Below are positions 11,219-23,200 of a stretch of DNA of 64,000 nt, one piece after another. The stretch comes from Mugil cephalus (lineage: Eukaryota > Chordata > Actinopteri > Mugiliformes > Mugilidae): the NCBI RefSeq assembly GCF_022458985.1, contig NC_061777.1:9712668-9776667 (forward strand), in the 5' to 3' direction. Each line of letters begins with the position of its first letter. The first letter of the stretch is position 1. Below the pieces are notes generated by a model. It searched no databases. It saw nothing but the letters and a program-made list of their open reading frames with translations, and was not told the DNA's origin. The position numbers were made by a program, and so were the translations under genes.

Positions 11219-14200
11219 CTGAATGCAGCCTGACTACGCAGAACACATAGAATTTAACTTTGGTAGTTCATCGTGTTTAGCAGAATTGCTCGATTGTTCT
11301 GCCTGACACCTGAGTCGACTGAGCAGTTAAAGGATTAGAGTGAAAAGTTCAAAGCTTCCCCTCTAGCCAAGTGTCCATTGTTTACCAGATCTACACAAAA
11401 ACACATAACTGAGGCACACTTTCTAAATGTATTTAATCTGTATGTGTTTATAGCTCCATTAGGGACAAATGGGATTTATACTATGACCAAAAAAGATTAC
11501 AATGGATTAGTCAGTTGCTTCTTCTTTCTTTCTGCCGTTATGGAAGAAGATGACATCACGTAATGAGACGTGAGGCAAGAGCAGAAATGGTACACCGAGT
11601 GTATGGCGAGCTCTCACACGTCTCAATATTAACATGAATGAATGAATCCACGCTGAAGCGGCGCCAGGAGCGAAATGAAAGCAGTTCCCCTTTTGTGAGG
11701 CCTGGACTCTTCCAGCCTTCAAACACCTTCCTGCCATCGCACCATGAATATCTCCGCATTGATCTCGGGCAGCCTAAAAGGACTTGCTAAGAGAGGAGAG
11801 GCCTCCGCTTCACAGCACAAAGCGACACGTGCTGAATACCGGGGCTTTTATGTGTGTAAATAAAAAGACGAAAGAGCGGCCATGCATGAGATAAACAAAT
11901 CAATTATCAGAAGGGAGCAGGAAGAGTACACAATCACCCTCAGGAAATTGTATTTTTTCTGTTATTATTATTATTATTATAGAGAAATGTTTACAAAAAC
12001 CTGTTCTTGAGGATTTGTATATATCTTGGAATATGGTCAGTGGCAAATATTGTATCCTACTATTAATGCATTTTATTTTTTCAACTAAAAAAACAAACTT
12101 ATTAAAATATATACAAATGTTTTTACAAAATGATAGTTATTAAAAGAAAAGAAATACTAACGGGGCCAACAGGTAACTATTCAAATGTAAGTATATTGCA
12201 CAGGGTTTGATGAGTCTACCTGCTCCGATTGCTTTGTCCTTTGCTTCCACTGGATGACAAATCTACCTGGTTGCTTGGTGATGGACACTGACAAAGCATG
12301 TTTGTTTGTCTTTAAGTCGGGGTGGGGATTAGGCATTAACTGAAACTGAGTATCAAAGAAGAGAGCACACAGTGTTATATTTACAGCGGTGCAGTGCTGC
12401 GCTGAGCCCCCGAGAATACTCATGTCAATTATCAGGCTGAAAGATATTATAAACACAGCAATATTTGCTCCAATACAGAGCACAACAGTGCACCGCTGGG
12501 AGAAATACTAGGGACCTGGCAGTAAATTGCACATGCATGCCTTAGGCAAACTAAAAAAAAAAAAAAATTCACAAAAAATAACAAAAGAACTTCATAGAAA
12601 TGCTCACTTTGCCATTTCTTGATTACAGTCATATTTATTTTTCATTTTTTGGCAACAAACATTCGTTCTTCATGGCTGCAAGCAAATAATTCCCTACAGC
12701 ATGAAATTGAAATAAAACAATATTGTAAAAGACAACATGGATGTGCGTGTTTATTTAATTAGACAAGGCATTCTAAAAACTGTAAAAGATGTTTCCAGGA
12801 AACTTTTGAAATCAGTGTACTGGGCTGGGTGTTCTGGGGCTCCTTTTGGTGTGGAAGCACATAATTAAACGTGCTATGTTGTTCACCAGAAAGATGTATT
12901 ACCGACAATTAGAAAACATTGTATTCAAGATCTTGTGGCGGCTATTTACTGACACAAATGATTAATGCAGGGATGTATTCTTGTCAAAATGGGCTGGCTG
13001 TGTTTAATCCCTCAATCGTCTAATTTGCTGTAGAGGCGGATATAAAACTATTACTACTTATCACGAGCAAACCCTTGAATTTGCAGTGAGCCAGGCCCTC
13101 ATCAACAAACATGATCAGCTTTGCCAAGTGTGGGTCCTTCCTCCCCAGACAGTCAATCAATTGTCTGAGTATCCCTAAAGAAGTAAGGTCTGCCGGGTGC
13201 ACTCTCCTGCCGGTCAGACTGCTAGCATCAGCAGCCTCTTCACACACTCCAACAACGGAAAACACAAGGGCCCTTCCACAGCAGCTGTGCATCAAGAATT
13301 ACTCACTCTTTCCATCTGTGAAGGTTCCGCCACACAAATGCCTGCTTGTGTCTTTACTTAGATGAGGTGACAGCACAGAAGAGACGCTTCACACATCTCC
13401 AGCTATGCAATCTGCTCTACCCGGCTCTAGTAAAGAGCCTTGCTTTGCTTGCCGTCGCCTTTACGTCCATTCCCTCGCTCTGCAAAGTCCCATTCTCTCT
13501 TTTTTTTCCCAGTTATGCATTCAGGCCTACCGCACATGCGTTCACGCGGGCACAGGCACACTCACGTAAATGCATACAATTCAGCGTGCACACGCAGACA
13601 GTGAATCCTGCTCCGCACAAAGCCCCACAGTGTGTTAATTGAGACGCACAGTTGACAAGAAGAAAAAGCTCAACAGTGAAAAGGACTTCAACAATGAGGA
13701 CTGAAGGCCCTAGGAACAGAGAGGCAGGCCCCCCTGGAATCTATGCAGCAAATATTTTACATTTCCCAAAAAAAAAAAAAAAAACAGGCTGACCTCTATA
13801 GTCCCTTCCCCCCCTGACACACATACACACACCGCTTAAATCGCGCCAAAGCAAAAGAGCCAGGAGAGCTTTGCAAATGGTCAGCTGAAACTGATGCTAG
13901 ATCAACAGGAGTCTATGTGACCCCACCTACGTCTCAATTTACATATCTTTATTTAATCTTTTATGTATTATGACTACTCTGTATTCCCTTGTGCTATCGG
14001 TTGTGCATAGATGCACTGTTGTTCCTTAAGATGGCATCGCAATACAGAACACATACATACAAGCACAACGCTACATACATTATGTCTCTAAGGTCTTATA
14101 ACAAAGTTGCCATGACACTCTACATAGGGAGCACAGTAACATAGCAGTGTTGTAGACACTGTAAACCCTGCATTTGGCAGTCCAAATCTAAATCTGGACG

Positions 14201-15079
14201 GTCATTTATTTCTTCTGGCTGTCAGGAGCTGTCTGCGTGTCATTCACCATCACCACATCAAAGAGGTTTGCATCAAAGAAAAACACACGAGGCACAATGT
14301 TTCATGTTCTCTGACTGACGATCAAAAGGATGAAAATTAAGAACACATTTTAATTCAGACAGAAATGATTATTTTTACTTCTAATATATGGAAAAACAAT
14401 CAGCAATCCAGGTCTACCCTGACAACAACGATTAAGAATACGCCTATAATGCAACAGAGTAAAGACTTATGACTTTATTGTTCTCCCCTTCCGGGTATTT
14501 ACTTCACGAAATAGGGCAAAAACAAATATATCACGTATATGACCCACATTATGCAGGGTGATGGCAGTTTGATTCAATAAGGTGAGAATGGTAAGACAAT
14601 TGTGTGACCCAAATCTATCACCAAGCACAGGAAGCACACAATGCAAATATGCCAGTCACTCTGTGGAAATAGCTTTAGACTAGAGAGACTTTAGACTGGA
14701 CTAGGCTACTTTTCATTTCATATAACAAGGTTTTGCATGTTGTTTGCGATCCTTTGACAATCCCATGTTGTGCTCGTGCGTAATTCCTATCGTTGTAAGC
14801 AATAGGTTTATTTAAATCCAACCTATTCAAATGCAGTGGATTGCTATTAAACCGTAATTCGCTGTCAGTTTGGAAAAAAAAGAAGCCATATCAGAGCGCA
14901 ACAGGTGCTATAGACCCAGGCTGTGCCCATTTACAGCCCGGGATAAATGAGAGTCGTGTATTCGAAACGTTAGAGAAAAAAAAAAAAGTTGGGGTCATGG
15001 CGACGAAGTTAATTATGACTGTGCGTGCGTAACGTGCGTGCGTAACCATAAGATCAGTTACAAGTGATGTTTTGAAAAA

Positions 15080-15100
15080 AATAAATAAATAAATAAATAA
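15080..15100. repeat. (AAAT)n microsatellite
   Basis: Five AAAT units following an A run. Confidence 0.85.
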
Positions 15101-15481
15101 AAACATCAATGTGACAAAAATGGACAATGGTATTATGAAAAAATATTACTATAATTAGTCCAATGGTCGCATTATTTAAGGCGAGCTTTGCGGCTGCAGT
15201 AGTGACATAATGCTGGGTAGACAATCTTGATTGTTACTGCACTGCATTTGCTTCTACAAATGGATTTTCTGCGACAACATGCAAGCATTTTCAAACAAAA
15301 TCTCGCTCTCTCAGGAATCGCACCCTTAAGTGCATCACTTAGGTGAACTGGCCATCCGCGTTCAGTGATAGTCAACAGTTACCATCCTCCGCGGCAGGCC
15401 ATTCCCCTGTGAGTCAGGGTGTTTCTTTCTGACCAAGACCACACAGCGCAGAACCACCAGAAACACCAGAATTAGTCTTAC

Positions 15482-15800
15482 TTGGCTGAGCGTCTTCGTC
15501 GGTCTGTGGCGACAGTGTTTACGGTCCTCCCGACAAAATTCATCTTCTCCGGTGCCGGTGACATTGAGCGCACCGGCTCCGCTGCAGCTGCTCCCCGGCT
15601 CGGTCTGTTGTGAAGGAAATCCGCTTAACGAGCAGGTGAACTGGCGAATCAGCGGCTGGCCGAGGAGTCCGCCGCGTAACCAATGAGAAGCAAGAACCGG
15701 GAACACTTGAGTTCAGTACCACAGGAGCTGTCCCGCTCCGCGCAGGTGGTTAGGGACGCCAGGTAACCCGATCTGTTTGTGTCACGCACCACGCTCGCTG
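15482..15800 (-). promoter_or_regulatory. GC-rich CpG-containing candidate first exon/promoter (probably nim1k)
   Basis: CpG density rises sharply between about 15500 and 15800 compared with its surroundings. On the minus strand GCTCAGCCAA is followed by GTAAGA (donor at 15476-15481). An inverted CCAAT box lies near 15680. The nearest minus-strand gene downstream lacking a first exon is nim1k, whose 5' UTR exon at 9711-9974 could receive this donor. A 114-codon frame through it has no recognisable family and is not called as a gene. Confidence 0.4.
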
Positions 15801-17247
15801 GCCAGGCTATTAGCGCAGGAGATCAAGGTGGGGTCAGGGAACAAGCTGGGGACTTAAGGAGGTGTGTTGATAAGCAGGCATTGCATTTAGACTGGCATTG
15901 TTTGCCGCTGTGAATTAGAAGTTAAGTGGAGCTGCCCTTAATGCATTTTATCCACCTGCATAGATAAGTCTGATCTCGTAGCTTGTTCATTTTCACAAGT
16001 CCGGGTCAAGAGCTGACAGACAGATAAATGAAAGAGCTGTCATCTCATTCAGTTTGAGGTTTAATTAATGCCACACACCCTCTGCTGACTGCGTTGGTGC
16101 ATGTCACCCATGTTGACTCACTAAATATGCAATGTTCACTATGGTGTGAAAGCTTTTATAAAACTGTGTGGGACGTTTCTTGTCTAACAGTAAATAATGT
16201 ATAATGCAAGCATTTTATGCATGCCAATGTTAAAATTTGATGAATAAAAATGTATTAAAATGTCTGGGACCAACTGCTTTACATTTATCATTTGATTCCA
16301 TACAAATACAGCAAAAAAAAAAAAAGTAACTGTAACACATTTGGTTTGTTACATAATTTAGGTTACACCAACCTTAACATTTCAGTTATATCTATTCGTG
16401 AGGTACAGACTATGGATTATGATAGCACTAATTTAAGATATTAATAACACCCATGTCATACGGCATTTCAATAAATATGTAGTTAATCTGATGAACTTAA
16501 GGTCTTCATTTACATTTACTCAATTTTTTTGGCAAATTAAAATGATTTCTCCAGTTTGTTTTAATCACTATTAAAATAAATTATAAGCAAATCTGACTAC
16601 AACTTAGTATTATTTCTTAGGTTGCACTATTTGCCAAAAGTACAAGGATGATGGCTTTGAATCTATCTATCTATTTATATACACCATATAGCTTAGCCAA
16701 ATGCATTTAAACTCTGTTTTAACAATTCCTGGAATTTTAAGAAAGTGAAACATCAGAACTCAGATTTATTTCAGCTTCTCTCATCTCATTCCCACTGGAC
16801 CAGAAGTGATATAGAAATGCCTTTAAATTGTTTGACTTACAACAATCTATGGTGATTCTTGTAGCCATATTCTTCAAAAAGTCCCTTGCAGTTGTTCTGA
16901 CTCCTGCAGTGGACCCAAGCATATTTTTCTTCATGACTTCTACTGTCCATTATTTCCTGTGAATCACATAGGTGTCACAGATTATGTCACAAGTTTAACT
17001 CTACAATGACATAAAGCGTGCATATCTGAAACAGACTCAGTTCCATGCGTACAAAAATGGGTTAGGAGCGGGCCATCAATGGCAGTGTTGGGTGTGGTTA
17101 TTCCCCTACAATCCCAAAATGTGTGGTTACAAGTCATGAACTCAACATCCCTCAACACTGATTTTAAAACATTAGAAATCCATGTCAAAAATCAAACATT
17201 AGGTTTTGTGTATACAGTTGAAAAATGACTCGGTTGTCAAAACAGCT
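15801..17247. other. Intergenic DNA between nim1k and znf131
   Basis: AT-rich with short A runs. No exon or clear repeat seen. Confidence 0.4.
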
Positions 17248-17677
17248 TTTATTCCATATTTGAATTCATCTTACAAAAACACCAAAAGTTAATATGGAAA
17301 TAGACAACAAAATCGTATCGTTAACACTGGGAAATGGCAGCATACAACATTTGTTTTATGAGTCGCAAAAACAATTCCTACATTGTCAAATTGTCATGGC
17401 AAGTTACCCAATCTGAAAGATCAAAATATACATTTGAGATAACATTGACAGGCGAAATGCGATTGATGAAGCACCAAAGACACCGAAAATATAGGATATG
17501 ATGGCAAATGGCTTTGAAATAAATACAGTGAGGGAAATAGGGACAGAGACATTCAACATAAACGTGGGTCATATTGATGTGGCATACTGTGTCCCACATG
17601 CAGTAATCTGTATAAAAATAAGAAGTCTGCTGAGAAAGTGTCCTGCAGCCCATTTAAGATAATCCTTTTTTGTCTGC
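17248..17677 (-). terminator. znf131: znf131 3' UTR and poly(A) signal
   Basis: Read on the minus strand, AATAAA lies at 17248-17253, about 425 nt after the znf131 stop codon. The intervening sequence has no other supported feature. Confidence 0.65.
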
Positions 17678-20600
17678 TCATACAACTACTGCCTGTTCTG
17701 CTTCCTCAACCTTCACCACATCTCCCTCCAGCTCGACTTCCACCTGAGGGTTCACCACCTGCTGCCCGTCAACTTCCGTGGTTGTCACATGCACCACCTG
17801 GATCTGCACCCCGGCCTGTTTTAATCTCTCCATGTCCTCCTCGCACATCTCCGTCACCCCTCCATCCTCCACGACAACCGTCGTGGTCTCCTCCATTTCC
17901 ATGACATCTACGGGCTCCACTGTGACGTGTTCGACCTGAATGCCGTCATCCAGCAGGACCGTTTCTGCTCCCTCTATGCTCTGCGTTGCTATGGTGAGAG
18001 CGGCGGTCGCGGCCGAGTCTGTAATGATCACTTCTTCGGTTGAATGGGCGTCTCTGAGGTGGGCCTTCAGCTCTTTGGGGTGGGTGAACCACATGTCACA
18101 CATGGTGCAATGGTTGGGCTTGACTCCAGTGTGACTCACGAGATGGTCCTTGAACTGGTCCCAGCTGTTGAACACGCTGCTGCAGACCTGAGGGAGAATG
18201 TGAAGGAGAAAATAGGAGGTCATAAATGAAAAATGCGTAGCTACTAGACTGGTAGCATTTCTCCATTTCAGTATAATTGGAAATCTACTTACATTTTTAT
18301 TATCATTATTATTATAAGATATATTTGTTCCTGTGATTGAGTACCAGATAAAGCTACTGTCTTGTGTTGTCAAACCAGAGGCTCCAAATGCTGTGGAGTA
18401 AAACAATAGCTTCTCCAGCTTCTCGGATGGATGATTCATACCATAGACTGTCCGATCATTACGATCCGGGAGTGGAGTCATGCCAAGTCTGTTATATACA
18501 GTCTAAGGCGGAGCCACAATATTAATGACCTGAATACACTTCCGCCAGACACACTAATTAATACTGTTTTTACAAAAAAAAAACAAACAAACAAAAACCC
18601 TGCAGTTTACTGCTTTACGGGGCAGTTATTATGTCACATCATGAGTAAAATGAAACATGCATCAGCATTATATTAACTACCTAAAATGACAGAAACCATC
18701 CTTGAAACACAATTATTTAATGTGTATTTTAGTGTTTTACTTTGGCCCAAGTCCCATCCATAGACATGGAGGAGGTGGAGCTTATGACATATACTGCAGC
18801 CAGCCACCAGGGGAGCTCTACTTGCTTTGGTTCATTTTTGAGGAGGCTCATTTTACAATCCATATACTTATGATCAATTGTTTTTAACACCTTTAGAAGA
18901 CTTTTCAACTGAGTAACTGAGTACTGTGTCTTTTCCAATATGAAGTAATGCCTCTATGATTTCCTTTCCTGCCTTACTGGACAACACTGGAAAATGTCTT
19001 GATGCTTTTTAGTTGTGGTTTGAGAGCTCAGTTGGGCGCCAACATTAGGCCATATTAGGTCTCATAGAGACCCACACTTCTCCTTTATTGCTGTGGTGCT
19101 ACCACAGGTTTGTTGTTTACACAGCACAGAGGTCTGTTCCACGTCAAACATTTCAAAACCAAACCATTTCCCTATCAGTGACATGACAACCTTTATTTGG
19201 TGGTATTTTGTTACTTTTGGCAAAGGCAACTGCCAACACCCAAGCATGGTGTGTACCAACAAAACTCAGGTCTGCCTATGATTCAAGGGAAATAACACAA
19301 TACCACTATGAGGTGGCAGGTATTTGATTGTCAGAGGGGAAAAAGGGATTTTTGCAATTGGGGCATGAAAAACTTGAACTGCTTTGATATTGTCCACTCC
19401 TACTTCATATATAATTTCCTTCCTAAACAATTAGACTTTAGTTTCAAAGAGAGCAGTGTCTGCTACAAACAGATGTGCTCAATGATTGCTTTAAGTCTTG
19501 AGCAATCACTTTAGGTTTGTTAATAACCAAGTGAGCCTATGTCCTGTTTTTGGTAACAACTCACCTACGTGTCGACAGGGAGAGTAGCTACAGTGATAAA
19601 TTACACTAGTTCATAGAAACGTTTTTTCACATACATTTTACAATCAACCAATCTGTTGGGATTATTGAATATGGACCATGTTATTAGTTAGAACATATGG
19701 TTTGCTTGCATACAATGCGGAAGCAAGCCTTTTCCAACACAATTTTCTAAAATAATCATAAAATCCTTCTACTATAGGCAGCTTTGGTCATGAACAAAGT
19801 GTACCTGGCATTCGTAGAGTTTCTTGCGTCCCTTCTTGGCTCCAGCCCCATTCTGACAGGCCACCATATGGCACTTCAGTGTGCTGTTCCTTGCAAATCG
19901 CTCGTGACAATCTGAACACTCATAAGGTTTTTCACCTAAACATAAAAGAAATGCATATAAAAAGTCTGTCTGACCAATACGATGGGTAAGCTTGTGTATT
20001 TTACACATAAAATGAAACTATCATCATATTATTTGCTCACCCGTGTGCTTTCGTAAGTGTTCTTTGAAGTGTCCAAAGTGGTCAAAGTGCTTCCTACAGT
20101 ATTCACAAACATGCACTTTCTTCTGGGGCTTCTGGTTTCGCGCCAATTCCTCTGCATCGAAATGAAACGTGCTGATGTGCTGCTTCAAGGCGCCCTCCCG
20201 TGTGTAGGCTTTACCACAGTGGCTGCACACATGGGGCTTTTCCAGCGAGCCCAGATGCGTCTTCAAGTGCTGTTTGAGGTGGTAGTACAACTTGAAGGTG
20301 CGGTCGCACTTGTTGCAGCGGAACATGTTGTCTACTTGGGAAATCTGGACCTCTACGACCTCAACATTCTCCAGCACCTTGGAGGCAGTCACCGTTTCCT
20401 CCTGGTACACAACCTCCTGCTGAGCACAAAAAAATCCTGTCTCAAGTCTTATATTTATACTGTATACGCCAGTGTTTATTGAAGAAGTCATTATACCTCT
20501 GGAATCCCTCCTTTGTTGATCATGCGTAGCGTTGGCTCCCCTTGCTGATATTTGCTTGTTATGTCGGCAAGAAGAGCCAAGGCCGAGTCATCTGATGCCC

Positions 20601-22346
20601 CCTGAGCGTTCTTTGCTGCATCGACCACCTCTTCCAGCCCTGACTCCTCCACCTCAATGGCCCCTTCCCCGATCACTTCAATCTCCACCTGCAGAGCATT
20701 GAAAAAATATTCACTCAATCAAACCTCGACAAAGCCACGAGGATTTACTTCATTCATGAGAGTTTCAGTACCTGCTCTCCTTCCACTGAGGGTATTGTTT
20801 CTGTAATCACATTAGATGTCTCAGCTATCTTCCTCTTTTTAGCTTTCCTCTGCGTCGTCGGTGAGGGATTCTCATTTATCCTGTAAAAGAAGATTAGTCA
20901 TTGTTGACAGTTAAACACTGCTCCAGCTCATTAAACACATCGCCAGTACATTCATAAATTAGCTACATCGTGAATTATATGCACTTGTTATTGCATTTAA
21001 ATCTCACATAGTGTTCAGCGCCTTGATGGCTTCCTGCATTTGGAGATATTCAGCAGCCTTCCAGACATCATTGGCCTCCTCTTCTCCAGCTATAGCTAGT
21101 GTGGCTGTGTAAGTGAACTCCATCAGCTGGCGAAAGGCTGTGTTGCTCACTCCTGTTAAAATGTGACAGAGCAGCAAAGATGGTTAAAAGCTATTCTATA
21201 CAACATATTTGTCAAGCTGCAAAATCCCAGCTTGACACATTCAGAACATAAAACACCCTGACTTTGCAGGTAAGCACTTAACAGATCGAAACTCTTCTAA
21301 TATATAATTTATCTTATAATGGATGTACACTATGTTTCGGGATGAATACCAACTACAAAATAGGCATTCAAAAACATGTCTACTATGTATTACGGATCAT
21401 ACTTATAGTTTATGTCATTGTTTCTATCTACAGGTAACTACACTAAGGCAGACAATCACAACTGTTGTAAAAGAAACTCTGGTGCTAGAATAATAGATTA
21501 CCATTACATAGTTTGTCCACAAGAGAGCACTAACAAGATTATTTTCAACAGTAATATGTACTGCTCAGTATGAATTGTGGTCACAAATATAATAAAAAAG
21601 CATCTAGGTCATCCAGATTAGTGCTGTTATCACACTTAATCCAATATGGATTAAAATTAATAATAAATAATTAACTGTTAACTGTGGTAAATCTAAAACA
21701 ATTTTTCACTTTTCTTAAACTGGATTTGCGCTAAACTGCAGTATTCACAGAAATAACTAAAATTATTTGATGCTTCACAACAGACTCATGTCAAAAAAAC
21801 AACATTTTTCATTGTTGCTTTGGGGAATGTAAAGGAGAATATCTTATCACACATCACTTTATTTAGTGACCATGCAAACAGTTAAGGTAGGATTATTAAA
21901 TTCAACTGAGTTAAAGAAATACTCTGTCTCCTGATAATTCATATTACGAGGTCTTGGATTCTTACTTCCCCTGAATTTAATAGAAACATTGCCAGAATAC
22001 CTTCTATCTCCACCAGTGGTTCCTGAGTGAAATCCTGGAAGAACTTGTGGAAAAACTGACTGCATGCTGCCAACACTGCTTTGTGGGCTCTGAATTGGTG
22101 TCCTGAAATACACAAAAACAAAATAAAACAAAACAAAAAACACATGAAAATAGGATCATTTCACCAAGACCTCATCGAGACGACTTACTGTGCAATGTGA
22201 GCCCACTCACCGTCCACAATTAGGGTGATGTCAGTGAACTGGTCCAACTGTCGTTGCTCATTAAGTTTGTCCATCATCACTTTGTAATGTGCCGGGTACT
22301 GGTTGCTTCCATCCACCTCCAGCTCTACATCCACCTCTGCTGCCAT
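17678..22346 (-). CDS. znf131: ZNF131: BTB/POZ and C2H2 zinc-finger transcription factor
   Basis: Eight coding exons: 22211-22346, 22001-22102, 21008-21152, 20772-20880, 20497-20688, 20041-20419, 19805-19935 and 17678-18187. They sum to 1704 bp, 567 residues plus stop (human 623). The start MAAEVDVELEV follows an acceptor at 22365. A BTB domain (about residues 20-125) contains LNEQRQLDQFTDITLIVDGH, FRAHKAVLAACSQFF and EEANDVWKAAEYLQMQEA. A basic stretch KAKKRKIAETSNVITE suggests nuclear import. DDSALALLADITSKYQQGE is a conserved family block. Six C2H2 fingers follow (about 260-450), including HVCEYCRKHFDHFGHFKEHL and YECSDCHERFARNSTLKCH. The C terminus is acidic and Val/Glu-rich. Family role: nuclear BTB regulator. 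At 20417-20419 the acceptor CAGCAG allows inclusion or loss of one Gln. It is head-to-head with selenop. Confidence 0.95.
18755..18870. repeat. Short dispersed fish repeat in znf131 intron
   Basis: The stretch ATGGAGGAGGTGGAGCTTAT followed by ACTGCAGCCAGCCACCAGG resembles a short interspersed sequence common in fish genomes. A fragment reading TTATATACAGTCTA near 18491-18506, in the same intron, may be its usual tail displaced. Borders are approximate. Confidence 0.45.
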
Positions 22347-22364
22347 TACCCTCTTGATCTTTTG

Positions 22365-23200
22365 CTGAAAACAGAGAGAGACAGACATTAGATTTCTGTT
22401 ATATTATGGGTACCACACCTACTACCAAATCTTGGCAGTGGCACTATGTAACCTACAAACCTGCCTCCTGGTTGCAGTTTTTCTACAAGGTTTTGATGGA
22501 TTATGAGAAAACCAGAAATATATTGAGAATAACTGACACTCATAAACACAGTATAATAACAATAGTTCACGAATACCACTCAAAGACGCTGATGATATTG
22601 TTAAACATGTGATATAAATCAACTCATATTATGACATATGGGGTTCCTTTAGCTAGCTTAGCAGCTTCGCTGGTTCAGCAGCATGTTAGCTTAACGAGCA
22701 AACACACAACGCTGCGCCCCACAAACAAAACAAATAATTTCAACTACCCGACGTGTGCACGTAACCGTAACGTTTCTTACCGAGACTAGATAAATCTGTG
22801 TAACCGCTCCTATCCCGGACAACGAAGGGAATAACCATGGTGTAACCACACAGCGTTGTTGTTAACGGGCCTCTTAGCATGCTCGACATTTCGTGTTTGA
22901 CAATCGGCATTACGTCATCAAACCGCGCATTAAAATACACTTTTCCCAGACAGGTTTCCCTATTTTACCCGCCGTGGGTCAAATTACGATTGAAAAAACA
23001 TCGGTATACATACCCCGAGTTCGGCTACGCTGTTTCAGAAAGTTGTTTTGCGATAATATTTCCCTCGACGCATGTACCGCTGTTCTACTCTCGAAGCTAC
23101 AAAAAGGGCGGTCGCTCATCCCCCAGGCCTCGGATTCCCAGAAACCCTTGCAACGTCAAGGACGCCAGAGAGCGTTGCTTAGTGACGCCGGTGAGGAAAA
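22365..23200 (-). promoter_or_regulatory. znf131: znf131 5' UTR exon and promoter
   Basis: A donor on the minus strand (CTAGTCTCG then GTAAGA, 22775-22780) is a good partner for the acceptor before the znf131 ATG, placing a noncoding first exon upstream of 22781. CpG content is higher from about 22750 to 23190 than in the flanks, as in a housekeeping promoter. No TATA box is clear. The transcription start was not fixed. Confidence 0.5.

Larger units (their letters stand above)
9975..15481. other. Noncoding region upstream of nim1k
   Basis: No coding exon could be supported. It holds a purine-rich run, a GT microsatellite, a dispersed repeat at 10984-11218 and poly(A)-rich tracts. A TATAAATA occurs at 10109-10116 beside the purine run, but no transcript can be assigned to it. 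An open frame on the minus strand at 13020-13295 has no recognisable family. The segment is probably an intron if the GC-rich exon near 15.5 kb belongs to nim1k. Confidence 0.45.

Noticed and set aside
15362-15706. 114-codon minus-strand frame with a hydrophobic run
   Set aside because: Lies over a CpG-rich promoter-like segment, crosses a good splice donor and resembles no known family.
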